Shown here piece by piece: positions 6,611-9,572 of a DNA stretch of 9,572 nucleotides. Made by a program: the position numbers and the translations under genes. Origin of the DNA: Flavobacteriales bacterium (GTDB lineage: Bacteria > Bacteroidota > Bacteroidia > Flavobacteriales_D > Sanyastnellaceae); contig WTJL01000178.1 of NCBI GenBank assembly GCA_011524845.1, forward strand, positions 1-9,572, read 5' to 3'. The notes beneath the pieces are model-generated. The model was not told where the DNA came from, made no database searches, and saw nothing but the letters and a program-made list of their open reading frames with translations. Each line of letters opens with the position of its first letter. Positions within the stretch are counted from its first letter, which is position 1.

Positions 6611-7155
6611 GCGTGGAGCAGGGTTGACAGCACCTCGGGAAAGCAAATTTTGAACCAGGCGGTGTACCGGTCGGGGTGCGCTGCAATGTCGGCTTCGACT
6701 TCGCGGACCGGCATGTACCGCGTCTCGCACACCTCGTCGGGATTGGGCTCGGGGGGGACGTCGCTGTATCCGACCAGCACGTGGTCGAGCTCGTGCTCGA
6801 TCATTCCGTGGTCCAAATCGGCGCGGTACACAAACGAGAACTTGGGTTCCAACTGGCACCGCATGCCCATCTCTTCCACCAACCGGCGCTGCGCCGCTTG
6901 CACCACCGTTTCATCCGGTCGGGGATGGCTGCAACAGGTGTTGGTCCAAAGCCCTCCGCTGTGGTACTTGTCCAACGCACGCCGATGAAGCAACAGATCT
7001 CCTTTGCTGTTGAACACAAACACACTGAAGGCCCGATGCAGCACGCCTTGGCGGTGGGCTTCCATTTTCTCCATGGTCCCCAAGGGACGGTCTTCCGGAT
7101 CTACGAGAACCACGTTTTCGACCATGGATTGCGTTTGAGAAGGTGTGAGTGACAT
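6607..7155 (-). CDS. idi: Isopentenyl-diphosphate delta-isomerase, type 1
   Basis: A 182-residue Nudix-fold isomerase interconverting isopentenyl and dimethylallyl diphosphate, the step that primes isoprenoid chains. The catalytic Cys75 sits in TNTCCSHPRP, and the acidic catalytic and metal-binding pair Glu120/Glu122 in MIEHELDHVLVGY. Metal-ligand histidines are plausibly His34, His40 and His77. The degenerate Nudix helix is AQRRLVEEMG (88-97). The length matches bacterial type 1 Idi. Its location within the carotenoid operon implies that precursor supply is co-expressed with pigment synthesis. The ATG shares one base with the stop of the preceding gene (TAATG), and its TGA overlaps the crtD start (ATGA). 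No GGPP synthase gene accompanies it in the window. Confidence 0.95.
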   Translation of the reverse strand: MSLTPSQTQSMVENVVLVDPEDRPLGTMEKMEAHRQGVLHRAFSVFVFNSKGDLLLHRRALDKYHSGGLWTNTCCSHPRPDETVVQAAQRRLVEEMGMRCQLEPKFSFVYRADLDHGMIEHELDHVLVGYSDVPPEPNPDEVCETRYMPVREVEADIAAHPDRYTAWFKICFPEVLSTLLHA

Positions 7156-7667
7156 TAGAGGGACTTAAGGTACGTGAGAAAATCGCGCACGAACGCGTCG
7201 TGCTCTGGGTCGTCGGACCAATGGCCGTCCGCCAAGGCGGCCACCACGACCCCTCGGTCGCGGTCGCGGTCTCCTTGATAGTCGAGGATGGCAGGCACGT
7301 GGGATTGGACCCCGAGCCGAAGCAAGGCGAGGTCAGGGTGACGAGGCAACGCTTCGAGGGCCGATTCAAGGACCGGTTGCCAATCCAAAAACTGGGACAA
7401 CTTGTCCACGGGATTCCAAGCGTGTTCAGCGATCATGAGTTCCGCCACGGCTTGGAATCCTGAAGCGAGGGCATGACCATTCAAGTCGGAACGCTGGCTC
7501 AGGTCGTCCTCCATGCGCTGGGCCATGAGGGTGGCTTGGTCGGTGACGCTGGCTTCTCGGTACCAAGCGCGCCAACGATGGAGATCGTGGTCAGTCGTTT
7601 GGGCCCAAGAGGAAAGGGAGAGGCACATCGCCCCCACAAGGAAAGTCCGTGCGACGCTCCTGCGCAT
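7155..7667 (-). CDS. Secreted protein of unknown function in the carotenoid operon
   Basis: About 170 residues, function unknown. The N-terminus is a signal peptide: RR, then a hydrophobic stretch (about 9-22) and a likely cleavage site after SWA, just before QTT, so the protein is probably periplasmic or otherwise exported and is not a lipoprotein (no lipobox Cys). The mature part is soluble and mostly helical by composition, without Cys, metal-binding clusters or any catalytic motif I recognise. Its pattern (GFQAVAELMIAEHAWNP, then DLALLRLGVQSHVPAILDY) recalls an uncharacterised Bacteroidota family in which a helix with NP..K precedes 'LRL..Q..VP..L.Y..'; this is recollection. A GTG directly upstream (7668-7670) could also start the protein and would add one residue; ATG is preferred. 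It lies 9 bases after the crtB stop and overlaps the idi ATG by one base, so it is certainly part of the transcript. A role in carotenoid transport, membrane placement or enzyme assembly is speculation. Confidence 0.8.
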   Translation of the reverse strand: MRRSVARTFLVGAMCLSLSSWAQTTDHDLHRWRAWYREASVTDQATLMAQRMEDDLSQRSDLNGHALASGFQAVAELMIAEHAWNPVDKLSQFLDWQPVLESALEALPRHPDLALLRLGVQSHVPAILDYQGDRDRDRGVVVAALADGHWSDDPEHDAFVRDFLTYLKSL

Positions 7668-7676
7668 CACGGTGAA

Positions 7677-8519
7677 TCAAAGAAGGTTGAAGCTGTGGCG
7701 GAGGTAGGACCCCACAAACAGCGTGGCCTTTCGGCGGTTGGGAATGCGCACCCGCTCTTCGAGAATGCGGCTCGAAGGGAGCTCCGCAATTTTCTGGAAG
7801 AGGCGCTGGTAGTACACATAGGCCACGTAGACGCCGAGGCGACTCTCTTTGGGCAACTTGAGGATGCCTTCGTAGGCGTGGCGGAAGTCTGCGCCGATCT
7901 CGGCTTCGATGTGCGCTTTGGCTTTGGCGTCAAAGGCCCCCATGTCGACGCCGGGGAAATACACCCGCCCTTTGTCTTCGTAATCGTCTTTCAAGTCGCG
8001 AAGGAAGTTCACCTTCTGGAAAGCGGCTCCCAAGCTTCTCGCGTTGGGCAACAGGCGTTGGTAGGCGTCCCGATCGCCAAACACAAACACGTGCAAGCAC
8101 ATCAGTCCCACCACCTCGGCGGAACCCACGATGTAGTCGTCGTACCCTTGGCGGTCGTACGCGGTTCGGTCCAAGTCCCACTCCATGGAGCGGAGGAACA
8201 AGTCCACGTGTTCGCGGTCGATGTTGTACTTGACAAAGGATTTGGCAAACGCGTGCAAGATGGGATTGCTGCTCATGCCATGGTCGAGCGCCCAATACGT
8301 GTCCTCTTTGAACCGCGCAAACATGGCCTCTTGCTGAGGGCCGTGCAAGGTGTCCACGATTTCATCCGCGTAGCGCACAAATCCGTAGATGTTGTAGATG
8401 GCCTCGCGCAAGGAGGGGGCCAAGAACCGAATGCCCAGCGAAAAGCTGGTGCTGTAGGCCTTGGTCGTTCGCTTCGCACATTCCGAAGCCACGTCGTCGT
8501 AGAGTTTCAGGGCGTCCAT
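7677..8519 (-). CDS. crtB: Phytoene synthase CrtB
   Basis: A 280-residue squalene/phytoene synthase that joins two geranylgeranyl diphosphates head to head into phytoene, the first committed carotenoid step. Both Mg-diphosphate-binding aspartate motifs are present: YADEIVD (Asp52 and Asp56) and RDLKDDYEDKGRVYFP (Asp175 and Asp179). The STSF segment near residue 23 and GSAEVVGLM (132-140) are further family signatures. The last is the variant of the 'Y...VAG.VG' region seen in Bacteroidota CrtB. The enzyme is expected at the inner face of the cytoplasmic membrane. The ATG start is 9 bases after the crtI stop, with no obvious Shine-Dalgarno sequence. Squalene synthase or a diapophytoene synthase are alternatives within the family, but adjacent crtI, crtYcd and crtZ make the C40 assignment strong. 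Confidence 0.95.
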   Translation of the reverse strand: MDALKLYDDVASECAKRTTKAYSTSFSLGIRFLAPSLREAIYNIYGFVRYADEIVDTLHGPQQEAMFARFKEDTYWALDHGMSSNPILHAFAKSFVKYNIDREHVDLFLRSMEWDLDRTAYDRQGYDDYIVGSAEVVGLMCLHVFVFGDRDAYQRLLPNARSLGAAFQKVNFLRDLKDDYEDKGRVYFPGVDMGAFDAKAKAHIEAEIGADFRHAYEGILKLPKESRLGVYVAYVYYQRLFQKIAELPSSRILEERVRIPNRRKATLFVGSYLRHSFNLL

Positions 8520-8528
8520 GACACGTGG

Positions 8529-9572
8529 TTAACCTCGAAAGGCGGGTTCATGTTCAACGGAAAGGTCCACAGAGGTCGCCTCTTGGGGCATGACGCCGAG
8601 ACGGTGCAAGTAGCGCCCCGTTTCCCGAGCAGCCACTTCTCCTGAAATCAGGCTCGGCGGAACCCCAGGTCCGGGCGTGGTGAGCTGTCCCGCGAAGTGC
8701 AGGCCCGGCAGCTTGGAACGCATTTTAGGCTTCCAAAACGCCGTTTGTCGAAGGGTGTTGGCCAAGCCGTAGGCGTTGCCCTTGTAGCTCGAGTACTCCT
8801 CCTGGAATTCTCGGTGCGCAAAGCTTCGGGTGTACGTGATGTGGGGCCGCAAGTCCCTTCCCAGGTGCGCTTCGAGACGCGTCAAGATTTCTTCAAAGTA
8901 GCGGTCGCGCTCGGACCCATCCTCGGTCAGGCCTGGGGCCAACGGAATCAAGAAGAAGAGGTTTTCGCACCCCTCCGGCGCGACGCTTCGGTCGGTCCGA
9001 GACGGAGCGCTGACGTAGAACAGCGGATCGTCTGGCCAAGAATTCGTGTCGTAAATCGTCTCCGCGTGCGGCCCAAACGGCGTGTCGAAAAACAAGTTGT
9101 GGTGCTGGAGCTCCGGCACACGGCAGTCCACCCCGACGTAGTACAGCAACGAGCTTGGCGACATGGTCCGCTTGTCCCAGTACGCTTCGTCGTAGCGGCG
9201 CCACTTCGCAGGGAGCAAGGTTTGCTCGACGTGGTGGTAATCGCCGGTGGCCACGACAGCGGCTGCCTCAAGGCACGTGCCGTCGGCGAGCTTCACGCCT
9301 GAGGCGCGCCCGCCATCGTCCAAGATGGCGGCCACCTCGGATGAAGTTTGGAACACAACCCCTTGACGTTCCGCCACACGCACCATGGCCTGAACAATCT
9401 CATTCATGCCGCCCATGGGATACCAAGTGCCGAGGCACGTGTCGGCGTAGTTCATGAGCGAGTAGAGGGCAGGGGTGTCCTCTGGTTTGGCCCCGAGGAA
9501 AAGCACTGGAAACTCCATGATTTGAAGGAGCTTGGGGTGCGTGAAATGCTTGCGGGCAAAAGCGCTGAACGA
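8529..9572 (-). CDS. crtI: Phytoene desaturase CrtI (5' partial)
   Basis: The frame runs off the right edge, leaving the C-terminal 347 residues of what is normally a 490-500 residue FAD enzyme; the N-terminal Rossmann motif lies outside. CrtI converts phytoene to lycopene by successive desaturations. Visible signatures include KHFTHPKLLQIMEFPVLFLG just inside the edge, YSLMNYADTCLGTWYPMGGM (about 9405-9464), a GDYHHVEQTLLP segment, and the C-terminal FAD-binding motif GQLTTPGPGVPPSLISGE (about 8638-8691). The motif is the bacterial CrtI form and distinct from the GGSVHPGGGIPLC form of the second desaturase in the operon. It is the most upstream carotenoid gene visible; the operon promoter and any earlier gene lie beyond the window. 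The stop TAA is 9 bases before crtB. Confidence 0.94.
   Translation of the reverse strand, partial: SFSAFARKHFTHPKLLQIMEFPVLFLGAKPEDTPALYSLMNYADTCLGTWYPMGGMNEIVQAMVRVAERQGVVFQTSSEVAAILDDGGRASGVKLADGTCLEAAAVVATGDYHHVEQTLLPAKWRRYDEAYWDKRTMSPSSLLYYVGVDCRVPELQHHNLFFDTPFGPHAETIYDTNSWPDDPLFYVSAPSRTDRSVAPEGCENLFFLIPLAPGLTEDGSERDRYFEEILTRLEAHLGRDLRPHITYTRSFAHREFQEEYSSYKGNAYGLANTLRQTAFWKPKMRSKLPGLHFAGQLTTPGPGVPPSLISGEVAARETGRYLHRLGVMPQEATSVDLSVEHEPAFRG

Noticed and set aside
6611..6859. N-terminal extension of the CrtD-type desaturase upstream of 6610
   Set aside because: The extra residues are Arg/Pro-rich and lie within idi. The Rossmann motif begins a few residues after the ATG at 6610, as expected for the family.
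7473..8645. A 390-codon plus-strand frame opposite crtB
   Set aside because: It lies opposite the complete phytoene synthase with both aspartate motifs; its His/Val/Gly-rich translation shows no family signature.
2002..9441. About 14 copies of the palindrome CACGTG across the window, several times more than base composition alone would give (about 3), possibly a regulator or methylation site
   Set aside because: Most lie inside coding sequence, with no common spacing or position relative to starts. Other palindromes such as CCATGG also look frequent, so codon and dinucleotide preference is the simpler explanation. A genome-wide count against a codon-shuffled model would decide.

Overview
The window comes from a GC-rich (roughly 60% by eye) member of the Bacteroidota, most likely an aquatic Flavobacteriales-type lineage. 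I infer this from the MutL C-terminus, the mutL / rhomboid / rhomboid / endonuclease-phosphatase gene order, the C-terminal tail of the second rhomboid, the fused CrtYc-CrtYd lycopene cyclase, and the CruF/CrtD pair. No clear Shine-Dalgarno sequence precedes the visible starts, which fits the weak use of that signal in this phylum. The taxon below phylum level is inference.

Left block, plus strand, 1-3238: the 3' end of mutL (mismatch repair), two tandem rhomboid intramembrane serine proteases, and a membrane-anchored endonuclease/exonuclease/phosphatase-fold protein. The genes abut or overlap by a few bases, so they look like one transcript that starts upstream of the window.

Right block, minus strand, 9572 down to 3218: an eight-gene carotenoid operon read in the order crtI (5' end off the window), crtB, a secreted protein of unknown function, idi, a crtD-type desaturase, cruF, crtZ and fused crtYcd. 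All gaps are 9 bases or less. The last four junctions each share a 4-base ATGA stop/start overlap. Idi supplies dimethylallyl diphosphate, CrtB condenses GGPP to phytoene, CrtI desaturates it to lycopene, and CrtYcd cyclises one or both ends. CruF is predicted to hydrate an acyclic end at C1', CrtD to desaturate the hydrated end at C3',4', and CrtZ to hydroxylate the beta ring at C3. This set predicts a monocyclic saproxanthin-type pigment. A GGPP synthase (crtE), a 2'-hydroxylase (for myxol) and a ketolase (for flexixanthin) are not in the window.

The two blocks converge and overlap by 21 bases of coding sequence at 3218-3238. There is no non-coding stretch longer than about 10 bases. I found no RNA genes, insertion sequences, CRISPR arrays or convincing promoters or terminators; both operon promoters must lie outside. 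The least explained item is the secreted protein inside the carotenoid operon. Otherwise this looks like a well-formed conserved locus rather than a clearly new system.
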